Positions 35,519-44,365 are shown, numbered from the stretch's first letter. The stretch is 64,000 nt of DNA from CAWIUB01 sp963839175 (GCA_963839175.1 CAWIUB010000050.1:306005-370004), one strand, 5' to 3'. The notes: generated by a model from the letters alone, not told the origin. Numbers and translations: made by a program.

Positions 35519-36133
35519 ATGTCTACTGTCGGAATCGTCGTCACGGTGGTTGTCGTCGTCGTGGTCCTCTTGCTCCTGGCCGCAGTCTGGGGCTGGTTGC
35601 GGCGGCGCGGTCTGCAACGCCAGTTCGGGCCGGAGTACGACCGCGTCGTCGAGCAGCGGGGCGGGCATCGGGTGGCCGCGGAACGTGAGTTGCGCTCGCG
35701 TGAGCGCAAGCACGCCGAGCTTGAGTTGCGCTCCCTCTCAGCCGCCGAACAGCAGCGATACGTCGCGGAATGGGCCAAGATTCAGGCCGGCTTCGTGGAG
35801 GCGCCTCGCGATTCTGTCCTTGCCGCTGACGATCTTGTTACCCGGGTGATGGCTGCCCGTGGCTACCCGATCGGCGCGCTTGACGAGCGGATCTCAACGC
35901 TGTCCGTCGAGCATTCGGGCACTCTGGATCACTACCGCGCCGCTCACGAGATCTCCCAGCTGAACGCCCGCGGCACGGCAACGACCGAACAACTTCGACA
36001 AGCGGTCGTGCACTACCGAGCCTTGGCAACGGACCTGCTCGGCGTGGACGACACGGACACGGCCGGTGCGTCAACTCCCGGGTCGACCTACCCCGCCGGC
36101 AACGAGCCCCCGAGCCAGGAAGGCGTGTCATGA
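35519..36133 (+). CDS. Membrane-anchored hypothetical protein
   Basis: A 204-residue protein with an N-terminal helix of mostly Val and Leu (residues 4-26) and a cytoplasmic helical part. That part begins RRGLQRQFGPEYDRVVEQRG and ends with HEISQLNARGTATTEQLRQA followed by VVHYRALATDLL. Proteins with this QFGPEYDR motif are common in actinobacteria and unannotated. GAAGGGAGAAGG lies just before the ATG. It overlaps the next gene by ATGA. Confidence 0.7.
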   Translation: MSTVGIVVTVVVVVVVLLLLAAVWGWLRRRGLQRQFGPEYDRVVEQRGGHRVAAERELRSRERKHAELELRSLSAAEQQRYVAEWAKIQAGFVEAPRDSVLAADDLVTRVMAARGYPIGALDERISTLSVEHSGTLDHYRAAHEISQLNARGTATTEQLRQAVVHYRALATDLLGVDDTDTAGASTPGSTYPAGNEPPSQEGVS

Positions 36134-36654
36134 GTGATTCGGTGAGTCAACAGACAGTCGATGAGTCGCGGTCGGACGCCGCGGTCGGCAACGCAGACCT
36201 GCCGCCGGTGGAGGACGAGCACTGGGAAGGAGAGCTCCCGACACCGGCCGATGCGGGCGATGCAGACGGGGAAGCTCAGCTGTCAAAGGACTCAGCTGTG
36301 GCCGACGGCGGGCCGCCCGATTCGGAACGTGCCGAAGGATCGGGCGAGTCGGCTGGGCTGTCGCCAGGCGACACCCGCGAAGACCCTGTTGCAGCGCTGT
36401 GGGGCGCCACCTCGGTGAATGACTTGCGCGCTCAATGGCGCGAGCTGCAGCTGCGTTTCGTCGACGACCCGGGCGAGGCGACGGCAGCCGCCCAATCTTT
36501 GGTCGACTCGGCAGTTCGTTCGCTGACGACCACGCTGCTGCGGCAGCAGCAGGAGCTGGATTCCTGGAAGTCGGCAGACGGCCAGGACACCGAGGTGCTG
36601 CGCGTAGCACTGCGTCGCTACCGGGAGTTTCTGGACCGGCTGCTCGGGATGTGA
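36130..36654 (+). CDS. Acidic hypothetical protein with a helical C-terminus
   Basis: A 174-residue protein. The first 90 residues are acidic and low in complexity (Asp, Glu, Ser, Gly). The last 80 form a domain (LWGATSVNDLRAQWRELQLR, then VRSLTTTLLRQQQELDSW) that resembles the C-terminal helical domain of the protein encoded just before (RYREFLDRLLGM versus HYRALATDLLGV). The two overlap by ATGA and probably act together. No known function. Confidence 0.65.
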   Translation: MSDSVSQQTVDESRSDAAVGNADLPPVEDEHWEGELPTPADAGDADGEAQLSKDSAVADGGPPDSERAEGSGESAGLSPGDTREDPVAALWGATSVNDLRAQWRELQLRFVDDPGEATAAAQSLVDSAVRSLTTTLLRQQQELDSWKSADGQDTEVLRVALRRYREFLDRLLGM

Positions 36655-36676
36655 CTGCGGCCGCGACGACCTACGG

Positions 36677-36712
36677 ACCGCACTCGTCTGTCGAACCGCA
36701 CTCGTCTGTCGA
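36677..36712. repeat. Two tandem 18-bp copies
   Basis: ACCGCACTCGTCTGTCGA occurs twice in a row between two convergent genes. It has no visible coding or terminator role. Confidence 0.8.
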
Positions 36713-36714
36713 GG

Positions 36715-37614
36715 TCACACGCCCACGGGGCGAGTACGCAGCGCCCGAGGCTCTTCCCCGCGGCGCACCTGGACTCGGCCGGCGACGACCTGGACCTCGA
36801 AGACCGGCTGGGGTCGCGTTGCCGGACCGTGCACGACGGACCCGTCGGCGAGTGAGAAAACGCTACCGTGCCAGGGACAGCGCACACAGTCCTCCGTGAC
36901 TTCGCCTTCGTGCAGCGGTCCGCCCCGATGCGTACACCTGTCGGCCAGCGCGACGATTCGGCCACGATGCCTCAGCAGCAGCACTGGGACGCCTCCCGCG
37001 TCAACCAGCTGCGGAGCGGCCACTACCGTCGACTCCTCCGCGACATCGGTCCATTCCTGCGGTGCCTGCTGGAAGGCGGTCGTGTCCACGCCGACGCCGA
37101 GCGCGTAGGCCAGATGCCCGCCCAGCCAACCGGACACGCCCATCGTGGCGGTGCCGAGCAGGCTCAGGGCAACTCCCTTCCCGACGCGCCCACGCCGTCG
37201 GGCCAGCCAGCTGCCACCGAAAGCGGCCACCGTGGTCGCGTTGAGGGCCCAGTGCACCAAGCCGACCCGCCGCTCGGCTCCAGACGTGTCGAGCCAATCG
37301 CTCTGCCCGCTCGCGGCCGTCGGTAGCGCGACGAGATTGCCCAGACCGATCAGTTTGCGGGCGGCGACCCGGCCCTTGGCACCTCCGAGCAGGTCGAGGT
37401 AGGTCGCTGCCGACCACGAACCGATCGGCACGGCAACCAGCACAGGGTGCAGCGGATGACCGATCACCGAGCCACTTGCCACGTCGCGAACCGCGTCGGC
37501 ACGGACCACCGGACGCACGATAGGGGCCACCCGGTCGGCGACCCGATCCAGCCACGATGCGCGTTCGATGCGAGCGACCAGCCCGTCCAGCGTTCGCGCC
37601 ACATTCATCTGCAT
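36715..37614 (-). CDS. DUF2231 membrane domain fused to a Rieske [2Fe-2S] domain
   Basis: A 299-residue fusion. The first ~190 residues are a DUF2231-type four-helix membrane domain (SVIGHPLHPVLVAVPIGSWS, with conserved His residues). The C-terminal ~100 residues are a Rieske ferredoxin-like domain with CTHRGGPLHEGEV and CVRCPWHGSVFSLADG, which supply the Cys-His pairs of the cluster. It may pass electrons at the membrane, partner unknown. The ATG at 37614 or the next at 37608 is the start; the SigF-like promoter lies so close that the transcript has almost no leader. Confidence 0.83.
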   Translation of the reverse strand: MQMNVARTLDGLVARIERASWLDRVADRVAPIVRPVVRADAVRDVASGSVIGHPLHPVLVAVPIGSWSAATYLDLLGGAKGRVAARKLIGLGNLVALPTAASGQSDWLDTSGAERRVGLVHWALNATTVAAFGGSWLARRRGRVGKGVALSLLGTATMGVSGWLGGHLAYALGVGVDTTAFQQAPQEWTDVAEESTVVAAPQLVDAGGVPVLLLRHRGRIVALADRCTHRGGPLHEGEVTEDCVRCPWHGSVFSLADGSVVHGPATRPQPVFEVQVVAGRVQVRRGEEPRALRTRPVGV

Positions 37615-37624
37615 GGCAGGTGCG

Positions 37625-37649
37625 TACCTAGTCACGCGCGGGCCGAAAC
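37625..37649 (-). promoter_or_regulatory. SigF-type promoter of the Rieske/DUF2231 gene
   Basis: On the minus strand GTTT (37649-37646), 16 bp, then AGGTA (37629-37625), 11 bp before the ATG at 37614. The -10 has one mismatch. Confidence 0.55.
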
Positions 37650-37659
37650 CGTCGCCGTG

Positions 37660-37911
37660 CTAAGGCTTGCGGCGGCGACGAAGGATCAGCCCGACCGCGA
37701 GTGCCGCAGCGGCGGCGGCCGCGGCCAATGGAACGGCCCTGGAGGACCGGACCTTCTGGAGCTCCTGCTTGGCGCGGCTCTTCACGTCCAGCCTGGCGGA
37801 CAGCTGCCGAACTGTGTCCGCGAGTTCGGCACGGGTAGCGGCGATGTCGGCCCGCAGTTCGTCCGCAGTCTCGGGTTCCTGATGGTCTGCGGATGCATCC
37901 GGCGCAGTCAT
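37660..37911 (-). CDS. DUF3618 protein
   Basis: An 83-residue protein with the DUF3618 signature ELRADIAATRAELADTVRQL, then LDVKSRAKQELQKVR, and a C-terminal transmembrane helix (AVPLAAAAAAAALAVGLIL) that ends in Arg/Lys. It overlaps the holin-like gene by ATGA. The pair is a common actinobacterial unit of unknown function. Confidence 0.8.
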   Translation of the reverse strand: MTAPDASADHQEPETADELRADIAATRAELADTVRQLSARLDVKSRAKQELQKVRSSRAVPLAAAAAAAALAVGLILRRRRKP

Positions 37912-38333
37912 CTCTTGACGCTCTCCTTCACCGTCTGCACGTCAGTGCGCACGCTCTCAATGGTTTCCGTCGGAACCGGCTTGACCTTGCGTAGTGCAAG
38001 GAAACCTGCGAGCGCGGTCAGCCCGGCGGCTGCGAGCAGGACGACTCCGACGATCACCGCCGCGGCCCAACCAGCAACGACGTGGTTCAGCCCGAGGCCG
38101 GCTGCAACAAGTAGCGCCGCGACGCCGTAGAGCGCTGCCACGGCAGCCGCCCCGAGCGCACCGGCACCGAGGCCCGCGCGCTTGCCCTTCTGTACCAGTT
38201 GCCGCTGGGCTAGGCCGAGCTCGTCGCGGACCAGCCGAGACGCCTGTTCGGCCAGCCGAGACGCCAACTCCCCCGTCGCCGCGTCCGGCTCGTCCGGTCT
38301 CGTGTAGGCGACAACTGGCTGCCCTTCGTTCAT
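37908..38333 (-). CDS. Phage-holin-like / actinobacterial Holin-X family protein
   Basis: A 141-residue protein. An amphipathic N-terminal helix (ELASRLAEQASRLVRDELGL) is followed by two transmembrane helices (LGAAAVAALYGVAALLVAAG and AAVIVGVVLLAAAGLTALAG). This is the Putative Actinobacterial Holin-X pattern. No phage genes are near, so lysis is unlikely. It is the first gene of an operon with DUF3618 and has a SigF-type promoter upstream. Confidence 0.8.
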   Translation of the reverse strand: MNEGQPVVAYTRPDEPDAATGELASRLAEQASRLVRDELGLAQRQLVQKGKRAGLGAGALGAAAVAALYGVAALLVAAGLGLNHVVAGWAAAVIVGVVLLAAAGLTALAGFLALRKVKPVPTETIESVRTDVQTVKESVKR

Positions 38334-38365
38334 CGGGTGCCTCCATGGTTGCGAACGCTGTACCC

Positions 38366-38391
38366 ATACCCGAGGTCTGCCATCGTCAAAC
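38366..38391 (-). promoter_or_regulatory. SigF-type promoter of the holin-like/DUF3618 operon
   Basis: On the minus strand GTTT (38391-38388), 16 bp, then GGGTAT (38371-38366), 33 bp before the ATG at 38333. Confidence 0.7.
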
Positions 38392-38401
38392 GGTTGCCCG
38401 G

Positions 38402-39289
38402 TCAGCGCCGGTGTTCCGCAGCTTCTGGCGCGCCGGCCGAACCGGTGTCAGCGAGGCTGGGCGAGCGCCCGATGAGCATCACGCCCGAGACCATCCCAAC
38501 CAGGCACAGCGCTTCAATGGCAATGGCACCGGCGCTGACCGAGAGGACGTCGCCGAGCAGGGTGACGCCGAGCGCAATGCCGGCCACTGGCTCCGCAGCG
38601 GCGATCGGGGGCAGCGAGTAGTCCAGCCGCGCGGCCCGGAACGCGTTCTGTGACAGCACGATGCCGATAACGGCCGCTCCGACCAAGACGTAGGGCCACA
38701 GGCTGTGCGGGAGCCCGCCGAACCCGCGCTGGTCGACGACGAGCATCACGGCGCGGGCTGCGACGTCCTGCAGTCCGTACAGCAGGCCTGCACCGGTGGC
38801 CAGCACGATCGACTCGGCAACCAGGCCGCCACGCTTGCCGATCGCAACCAGCGCGGCGACGACACCCAGGACGACGCACACCGCCAGTGCGATGAGCAGC
38901 GGGCTCTGGGTCCGATCCGGAGAGCTGCGCGGGTCGCCGACGGCGATGAACACTCCGAGTGCCGCCGAGAGCAGCAACGCGCCGGTGACCTCGTACCAGC
39001 GCACCGGTTCCCTGGAGAGGATTCCCGCAATGGCAAGCGCAAACAGCAGGCTTGTTGACAGCAGTGGCTCGACCAATCCGACCGCGGCAAGCTGCAAGGC
39101 AAGCCCGCCGAGCAGCTGGCCGACGATCATGCAACCGATGCCACCCCACCAGACCGGCTTGTGCATCAGGTCGAGGAGCAGCCGGAAGGAAAGCCGCTCG
39201 GACTGGGCGGCGTGTGCCGCGACCCGCTGCTGCAGGACGTAGCCGAGCCCGAGCGCTATCGCCGCTGCCACGCCGACTACGAAGACCAC
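38402..39289 (-). CDS. DMT superfamily transporter
   Basis: A 295-residue protein with about nine or ten transmembrane helices in two EamA-like halves (VAAAIALGLGYVLQQRVAAH at the N-terminus; PPIAAAEPVAGIALGVTLLG in the second half). It resembles DMT family transporters of unknown substrate found in actinobacteria. The GTG at 39289 follows GAGGCGG. The stop lies just upstream of the holin-like operon promoter, and no partner genes are clear. Confidence 0.78.
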   Translation of the reverse strand: MVFVVGVAAAIALGLGYVLQQRVAAHAAQSERLSFRLLLDLMHKPVWWGGIGCMIVGQLLGGLALQLAAVGLVEPLLSTSLLFALAIAGILSREPVRWYEVTGALLLSAALGVFIAVGDPRSSPDRTQSPLLIALAVCVVLGVVAALVAIGKRGGLVAESIVLATGAGLLYGLQDVAARAVMLVVDQRGFGGLPHSLWPYVLVGAAVIGIVLSQNAFRAARLDYSLPPIAAAEPVAGIALGVTLLGDVLSVSAGAIAIEALCLVGMVSGVMLIGRSPSLADTGSAGAPEAAEHRR

Positions 39290-39804
39290 GGTTACCGCCT
39301 CGCCAATGCAAGCGACGTCAGTGGCGACGAGCCGCTGATCGCAAAGCGTCCGTGCTTGCTCATCGTGACTTCATGGCTCACATCACGGTCGCCGCTTACG
39401 GACTCTTTCCCCGTAGCCTCCGCATCAAAACAGTCTTTGCGAGAACCGGCCGGTTTCGGGGAGTGTGCCGCCGGGCATGAACGAGTCGTGGTCGGCATCT
39501 GCCCGGCTGGAAAGCCGGCGCATCGCGAAACATGATCGCGCTGCGCGTTTGCCGAGCCCTCTCGTTAAGACGACCGCGCAGATACTTCTGCATCCTGGAG
39601 CTATCCGACCCCACCGGTCCAGAGCTTCCGACGATCACCGCGGTTCTCAGCGGGCCGACCGCGGTCGGCCCGCGCATAGACGGATGACCCGGGACATGGT
39701 GGCTCGTGATCGGCCGGCTCCCTTGGAGCGGTCGATGAGGGCGACCCAACCGCCCGGCCGTCAGGTGTCGACTCGGACGCCGACGCAATCTGAACGCGAG
39801 GACT
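39290..39804. other. 515-bp stretch without a convincing gene
   Basis: Several overlapping frames are open, including a minus-strand frame 39292-39498 that ends just before the DMT start. None has a known domain or a good ribosome binding site, and I see no strong promoter or RNA gene. Confidence 0.4.
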
Positions 39805-39966
39805 ATGAATGCACGCACCAGCGGGGCAGGAGGCGTGGCTCATGACTCAAACCGGCGGGTGTTCCTCTTTGCTTGGCTCACCTTCGCCGCGTTGCTGGCG
39901 GTGCTCGCGCTGTTGCTACTCGGACTGACCGCCGATCCAGACGGGGAAGCGGAACGTCAACCTTAA
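39805..39966 (+). CDS. Small single-pass membrane protein
   Basis: A 53-residue frame from ATG 39805: a polar start (MNARTSGAGGVAHDSNRR), a hydrophobic helix (VFLFAWLTFAALLAVLALLL) and a short acidic tail ending ADPDGEAERQP. GAGG precedes the start closely. The topology is sensible, but no family is recognised. Confidence 0.5.
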   Translation: MNARTSGAGGVAHDSNRRVFLFAWLTFAALLAVLALLLLGLTADPDGEAERQP

Positions 39967-39989
39967 GACCCATCTGCGGTCGACTGAGG

Positions 39990-40670
39990 TCATCCAAGTG
40001 CTCGCGATACAAGCCCCAGGTCCTTGACGAGGCCTCGGTAGGCGTCCTGACGATCGCCCGGGGGGACACGCAAGACCGCAGATGGATGGATCGTGGCTAT
40101 GGCGGCCTCGATCGGTGTGGCGTCTGCGGCATACGGTCCCAGCGGTGGCGGCCAACTCAGTAGCTCGCCACGGTGTTGGGTCAGCCGGAAACTCGACCCG
40201 AACAGTGCTTGCGCGGCAACCGCACCGAGCGCCACGACAAGCTTCGGGGCGACCACCGTCAGCTCGGCAGCCAGCCACGGCTGGCAGGCACGCACATGCC
40301 GAGCCTCGGGCCTTTCATGAATCCGGCGCTTGCTGCTCTCGGTGGACCTCCACCGGAAGTGCTTGACGGCGTTGGTGACGTAGCTGCGGTCCCTATCGAT
40401 CCCGGCGTCGACCAAGGCCCGGTCGAGCAGCTTGCCAGCCGGTCCGACGAACGGTTCGCCGCGCTGGTCCTCGACGTCTCCCGGCTGCTCGCCGACGAAC
40501 ATGGCCGACGCGTCGGTGGATCCGGCACCGAACACCGTGTGCGACGCGTTGCGATACAGCTCGCAGCCGCGACACCCGACCGCAGCCGTGGCAAGGTCAG
40601 CAAGGCTCGCGGCCACCGGAACGAATGGTGCCGCGGTGGAGCCCGCTTCGTCACGGGTCAGCTCCGCCAT
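39990..40670 (-). CDS. udgX: UdgX-type uracil-DNA glycosylase
   Basis: A 226-residue Fe-S uracil-DNA glycosylase. Motif 1 is MFVGEQPGDVED (residues 58-68), the family-defining loop is KRRIHERP (114-121), and motif 2 is IHPSAVL. By analogy with the mycobacterial enzyme, His118 of the KRRIH loop would form a covalent bond with the uracil site. C33 and C36 (CRGC) and C129 are cluster ligands. It acts on uracil in DNA, probably in damage tolerance. It lies 10 bp after a Rho_N-like gene and shares its SigF-type promoter. Confidence 0.92.
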   Translation of the reverse strand: MAELTRDEAGSTAAPFVPVAASLADLATAAVGCRGCELYRNASHTVFGAGSTDASAMFVGEQPGDVEDQRGEPFVGPAGKLLDRALVDAGIDRDRSYVTNAVKHFRWRSTESSKRRIHERPEARHVRACQPWLAAELTVVAPKLVVALGAVAAQALFGSSFRLTQHRGELLSWPPPLGPYAADATPIEAAIATIHPSAVLRVPPGDRQDAYRGLVKDLGLVSRALG

Positions 40671-40680
40671 GCTTCCTCGT

Positions 40681-41007
40681 TCAGCGGCCGACGGCCTTTT
40701 CCAGCTGCGCCTTGGTCATCGTCGAGCGGCCCTTGATGTTCTTGCGTTGAGCTTCCTGGTAGAGCTGCTCCTTGGTGCGGCCGCCTGGGCCGGTGTGGGA
40801 GCGCAGTCCGCCGCGGCGCGATGAGGAGATGTCCGCGCGGGAGGCACGGCTGGCCGTCTTGGACTCACCGGAGCGGGCCCGCTCCTTGTTGACGGTGCGT
40901 GCCGCGATCTCCTCGGCCAGGTCTTCGCTGCGTCCCTGTTGCTGCAGCCCCTGCTTGATCTTCGTGTACTGACGTTCGCGCTTCGCGCTCCACGCTTGCT
41001 GCGGCAT
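40681..41007 (-). CDS. Rho_N-like basic protein (plasmid-stabilization-like)
   Basis: A 108-residue polar protein. The head is QAWSAKRERQYTKIKQGLQQ, the middle is AARTVNKERARSGESKTASR, and the tail is TKEQLYQEAQRKNIKGRSTM then TKAQLEKAVGR. The tail matches the Rho_N/SAP-like motif also seen at 24481-24750 and 26942-27865. The head is often annotated as plasmid stabilization protein in actinobacteria. GAGGAGG precedes the ATG at 41007. A longer frame to 41070 reads through the promoter and is rejected. Probably co-transcribed with udgX. Confidence 0.8.
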   Translation of the reverse strand: MPQQAWSAKRERQYTKIKQGLQQQGRSEDLAEEIAARTVNKERARSGESKTASRASRADISSSRRGGLRSHTGPGGRTKEQLYQEAQRKNIKGRSTMTKAQLEKAVGR

Positions 41008-41056
41008 CTCGGGAGCCTCCTCTCGGCTAAGAGCGCTGATTCCCATTAGCTTGCAC

Positions 41057-41082
41057 ATACCCATGTCCATGTGTCATCAAAC
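41057..41082 (-). promoter_or_regulatory. SigF-type promoter of the Rho_N-udgX operon
   Basis: On the minus strand GTTT (41082-41079), 16 bp, then GGGTAT (41062-41057), 50 bp before the ATG at 41007. Confidence 0.7.
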
Positions 41083-41145
41083 TCTGGGCCGCTCAGGCTG
41101 GTGATCGCCGCATCGACAGGCCAAGCTCGGCATGTGGCGGGACGC

Positions 41146-41643
41146 ATGGGTGGCGAGTACTCGCGCGACGAGAGCGAGGCGGAGCGCCTCGACCGCAACT
41201 ATGCCGAGTTGCTGCAGGAGCTGCGAGTCGCGGAGACCGGCGTGCAGATCCTGTTCGCGTTCCTGCTCAGCATCGCCTTTCAGCAACGGTTTGCGTCGGT
41301 CACCGCGTTCCAGCTTGACGTTTACCTCGCGACGTTGATCTGCGCCGCTGTAGCCGCGCTGCTGTTCATCGCACCAGTCGCCGCTCACCGGCTGCTGTTC
41401 CGACAGCACCGCAAGGACGAGCTGGTTGCGATCACCGGGGGGTTCGCCGCGGCGGGGCTCGTGTTCCTGCTCCTGGCGATGCTCGGCGCGGTGCTGCTGA
41501 TCGTCGACTTCGTGGCAGGTCCGGTACCCGCCGGATTGATCACCGGCGGCCTGGCCTGCCTGTCCGGCTGGCTGTGGTACGTGCTCCCGACCCGGTCGCC
41601 CCGGCGGATCGGGTCACCCGAGCAGGACAAGGACCGCGGTTAG
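41146..41643 (+). CDS. DUF6328 membrane protein
   Basis: A 165-residue protein with four transmembrane helices. It begins with the typical acidic segment DESEAERLDRNYAELLQELR, then helix ILFAFLLSIAFQQRF, and the conserved AHRLLFRQHRKDELV loop. This is the DUF6328 layout, function unknown. I chose the ATG at 41146; the frame is open back to 41071. The 3' end overlaps the convergent mrpD remnant by 30 bases. Confidence 0.8.
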   Translation: MGGEYSRDESEAERLDRNYAELLQELRVAETGVQILFAFLLSIAFQQRFASVTAFQLDVYLATLICAAVAALLFIAPVAAHRLLFRQHRKDELVAITGGFAAAGLVFLLLAMLGAVLLIVDFVAGPVPAGLITGGLACLSGWLWYVLPTRSPRRIGSPEQDKDRG

Positions 41644-43369
41644 CAGCCCCGCGGTCGCGAGGGCGGCGTAGTCGTTCACCGACCCGGTGTGCACGGCTCG
41701 AAGAAGCCGAACCGGCAGCGGTTCACGAGCACGCATGTAAACCGCGGCGAGCCCGGCGCCGATCAGGACCGTGGCGGCCGCCACGAGCAGTTCCGCCGGC
41801 CCGCCGTACGAGAAGGTGATCGCTAGGTGCGGCAGCATCGCAGTGCCGCCGAGGACGCCATCGGCGTAGACACCGGGATGAAGCAGCGCAGCGGCCGCCG
41901 GAGCGGCAACCCGATCTATGACGAACCCGGGTGTCGCACCGAACGCGAGGCAGCCGGCGCCGAGCAGCACCAGCGTGCTCCGCATTCCCCAGCGCAGCGG
42001 TTCCAGGTGCTCGTAGTCCTCGCGGCGGCGGTAGAAGCCGAAATAGGCGGCACGTCCCAGGGCGGCGACCGCGATCACCTGAGCGAGCAAGGTGGCGCCC
42101 AGCGCGGCGACACCGCCACTTTCGTGGACGCCCGCATGGATGAGGCCGAGTGAGGCGTACCCGTTCATCGGAGGGACGCCCGCGATGGCCAGCACCCCGA
42201 CAGTGAAGGCGGCGGTGAGCAGCGGACGCCGCCGGGCCAGCCCGCCCATCCGCGACAGCGCCGTCTCACCGGTCGCGTGCACGATCGCGCTGGCGCACAG
42301 GAACAGCAGCGCCTTGAACAGCGCGTGGTTGACGAGGTGGTATGTGGCGCCGGCGATGCCCGACGACGTCGCCGTGGCGAAGCCGACGACGAGGATGCCC
42401 ATCTGCGAGATAGTGTCCCAGGCGAGCAGACGTTTCAGGTCGTCCTGGGCCAACGCGAGCACCGCGCCGAGCAGCGCCGACGCCATCCCCAATCCGGTAA
42501 GCAGGCCCAGGATCGGGTGCCCGGTTCCCGGGCCGACCACCTGAAGCGCGATGCGGGCCAGCGCCACAACCCCTAGGTCGACCATCAACGCCGAGAACAG
42601 CGCCGACACCGCACCTGGCGCCGGCGTGTGCGCGTCCGGCAGCCAGCCATGGAACGGCACCAGCCCTGCCTTCGTAGCGAACCCGGCAACGAGCAGCCCG
42701 AGCGCCAGCAGATCCGGAGTGCCCATGTGGCCGTGCAACTCGGTGCGCAGCTGGCCCAGGTTGAGCGCACCGTGGTTCGCGTAGAGCAGCGCAGCGCCGA
42801 TGAAGATGAGGAATCCGGCGATGCTGGTCAGCGCCAGCACTTTGAACGCCGCCTCGAGGGCAATCGGGCGTTCCAGGAAGAAATCCGGTGAGCCCGTAGC
42901 TGGCGAGCGCAGCGACCTCGAACCACACGAACAGGTTGATCAGGTCTGCGGTGAGGGCCGATCCGATGAGGGCCGCGATCAACAGCTGAAACAGGCAGGC
43001 GAAGCCGCCGAGTTCGCGTGCGCCGAGATCACCCAGCTCGGACAGCGCGCTGACGACGAGTAGGGTGCCCAATCCGGCGCTGGCGAGCGCGAACGTCATG
43101 CCGAACGGGTCGGCGGCGAACGCAACGCCCAAAACCCGCCCGTTCACAGGTCCCCAGTGCCCGAAGAAATGCGAGAGCACCCGCCCGTTGCCGGCGTACA
43201 CCCGCGCCGCGACGATGCCGAGCACCACCGTCGACGCCAGGAGAGCAAGGAGGGAAACAATCAGCGGAAGGCGGCGATGCACCCGAGCCAGCAGTGGAGC
43301 GGCGACCGCGCCGGAAATCGGGATGACGACCGGCAGAGGCAACAGTGAAGCAACGCCAGCCGCAGTCAT
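41614..43369 (-). pseudogene. mrpD: MrpD-like / complex I subunit 5 family antiporter subunit, frameshifted
   Basis: The 5' part (from 43369) encodes LPLPVVIPISGAVAAPLLAR, then ADLINLFVWFEVAALASYGL. After ASYGLTGF, near 42880, the frame shifts by one base. The next frame continues LALTSIAGFLIFIGAALLYA, then ATKAGLVPFHGWLPDAHTPA (with the conserved Lys of proton channels) to the end. Apart from this one shift the gene is complete, at about 585 codons. It would be a proton/sodium channel subunit. It starts inside the stop of mrpC. A single-base sequence error is possible. Confidence 0.82.
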
Positions 43370-43734
43370 CCTCGCAGGGCCCGGACGTCGTCGGCGTCGA
43401 GACTGCGATAGTGCTGCGCCACCCGCACCGCCACGGTGAGGAACACCGCCGTGGCCGCGACGCCGATAACGATCGCGGTGAGGCAGAAGTTCTGCAGTAC
43501 CGGGTCGGCGACGTTGCCTCGCGCCAGGCCGGCCTCGCTCTGCCCGCGCGGCGGGTTGAGGAGCACCGGAGCGGTCGACCGGCGCCGGTAGGCCAGCGAG
43601 ACCAGCAGTAGATAGCTGGCCGATTCCATCAACGACAGGCCCATGACGATCTTGATCAGGTTGCGCCGGCTGAGCACGGCGTACAGGCCGGCGCAGAACA
43701 GCGCCCCAGCGGTCAGGTAATTGCCGAGGATCAT
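43366..43734 (-). CDS. mrpC: MrpC/NuoK-like antiporter subunit
   Basis: A 122-residue protein with three transmembrane helices (GNYLTAGALFCAGLYAVLSR, NLIKIVMGLSLMESASYLLL, LTAIVIGVAATAVFLTVAVR). The helix order and the conserved Glu in helix 2 match MrpC/MnhC and NuoK. It overlaps mrpD (ATGA) and the mrpB remnant (ATGA), so translation is coupled. The middle loop is longer than usual (YRRRSTAPVLLNPPRGQSEA). Confidence 0.85.
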   Translation of the reverse strand: MILGNYLTAGALFCAGLYAVLSRRNLIKIVMGLSLMESASYLLLVSLAYRRRSTAPVLLNPPRGQSEAGLARGNVADPVLQNFCLTAIVIGVAATAVFLTVAVRVAQHYRSLDADDVRALRG

Positions 43735-44179
43735 CGGTGATCGTCTCCGTCGGCCTCGTCTGGGGCCCATTCGTGCCGCATGCCCAGCAACGTGAAGATG
43801 ACGATGGTTACCCCGGTGGCAACCTCGACCAGCTCGCTGCCGGAGAACAACTGCAGCACGCCGCCGCTGCGGATGGTGCCCGGCGCCGCCCGCGGGACCC
43901 AATTGGCGGTGAACGAGCCTCGAGGAGTAACCCCAGCAGCTCGACGGCGATAATGGCCGCGGCACCGGCCAATTCGAGCGGCTCCAGTACTCCGGGCCGG
44001 ACCGCCCCGCGTACCGCGCGGTAGCCGAGTGCGGCGTATAGCAGGACGGCTACGCCGGCAAGCGCGGCACCCGCTGGGAACCCGCCGCCCGGCGCATACC
44101 CCCACGCCGCCAGGTAGATGGCCGCCACGGCGAGCACCACGGCAGCGGCGCGTGCGGCGACACGCACGACCACCGTCAT
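43731..44179 (-). pseudogene. mrpB: MrpB-like subunit, frameshifted
   Basis: From MTVVVRVAARAAAVVLAVAA near 44179 the sequence is MrpB-like (AWGYAPGGGFPAGAALAGVA, with the conserved GGGFPAG). Near 43918, after VELLGLLLE, the frame shifts; the next frame holds GSFTANWVPRAAPGTIRSGG, then FSGSELVEVATGVTIVIFTL, and ends at 43731. The upstream sequence is fused in frame to the start of mrpF, so the normal mrpB start and the genes between F and B are gone. Confidence 0.72.
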
Positions 44180-44365
44180 CTGGGCCGATCTCTCCGGGCC
44201 CAGTGCGCCGAGCCGTGTCGCGTCCGGATCGATCAGCTCACCGGTCTCGGATTCCTCGGCAGCTTCGGCTCGGCGCGCTGCCGCCTCGGCCGAGGTGGGG
44301 CGCCCTTTGTGCGGGTCGATGCGTCGCTGCTCCCGGCGGCCCGCCGTCGCCTCACCGACGTACTC

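Noticed and set aside
37908..38333. Holin-like gene as a sign of a prophage
   Set aside because: No capsid, tail, integrase or lysin gene is nearby; the family is common outside phages.
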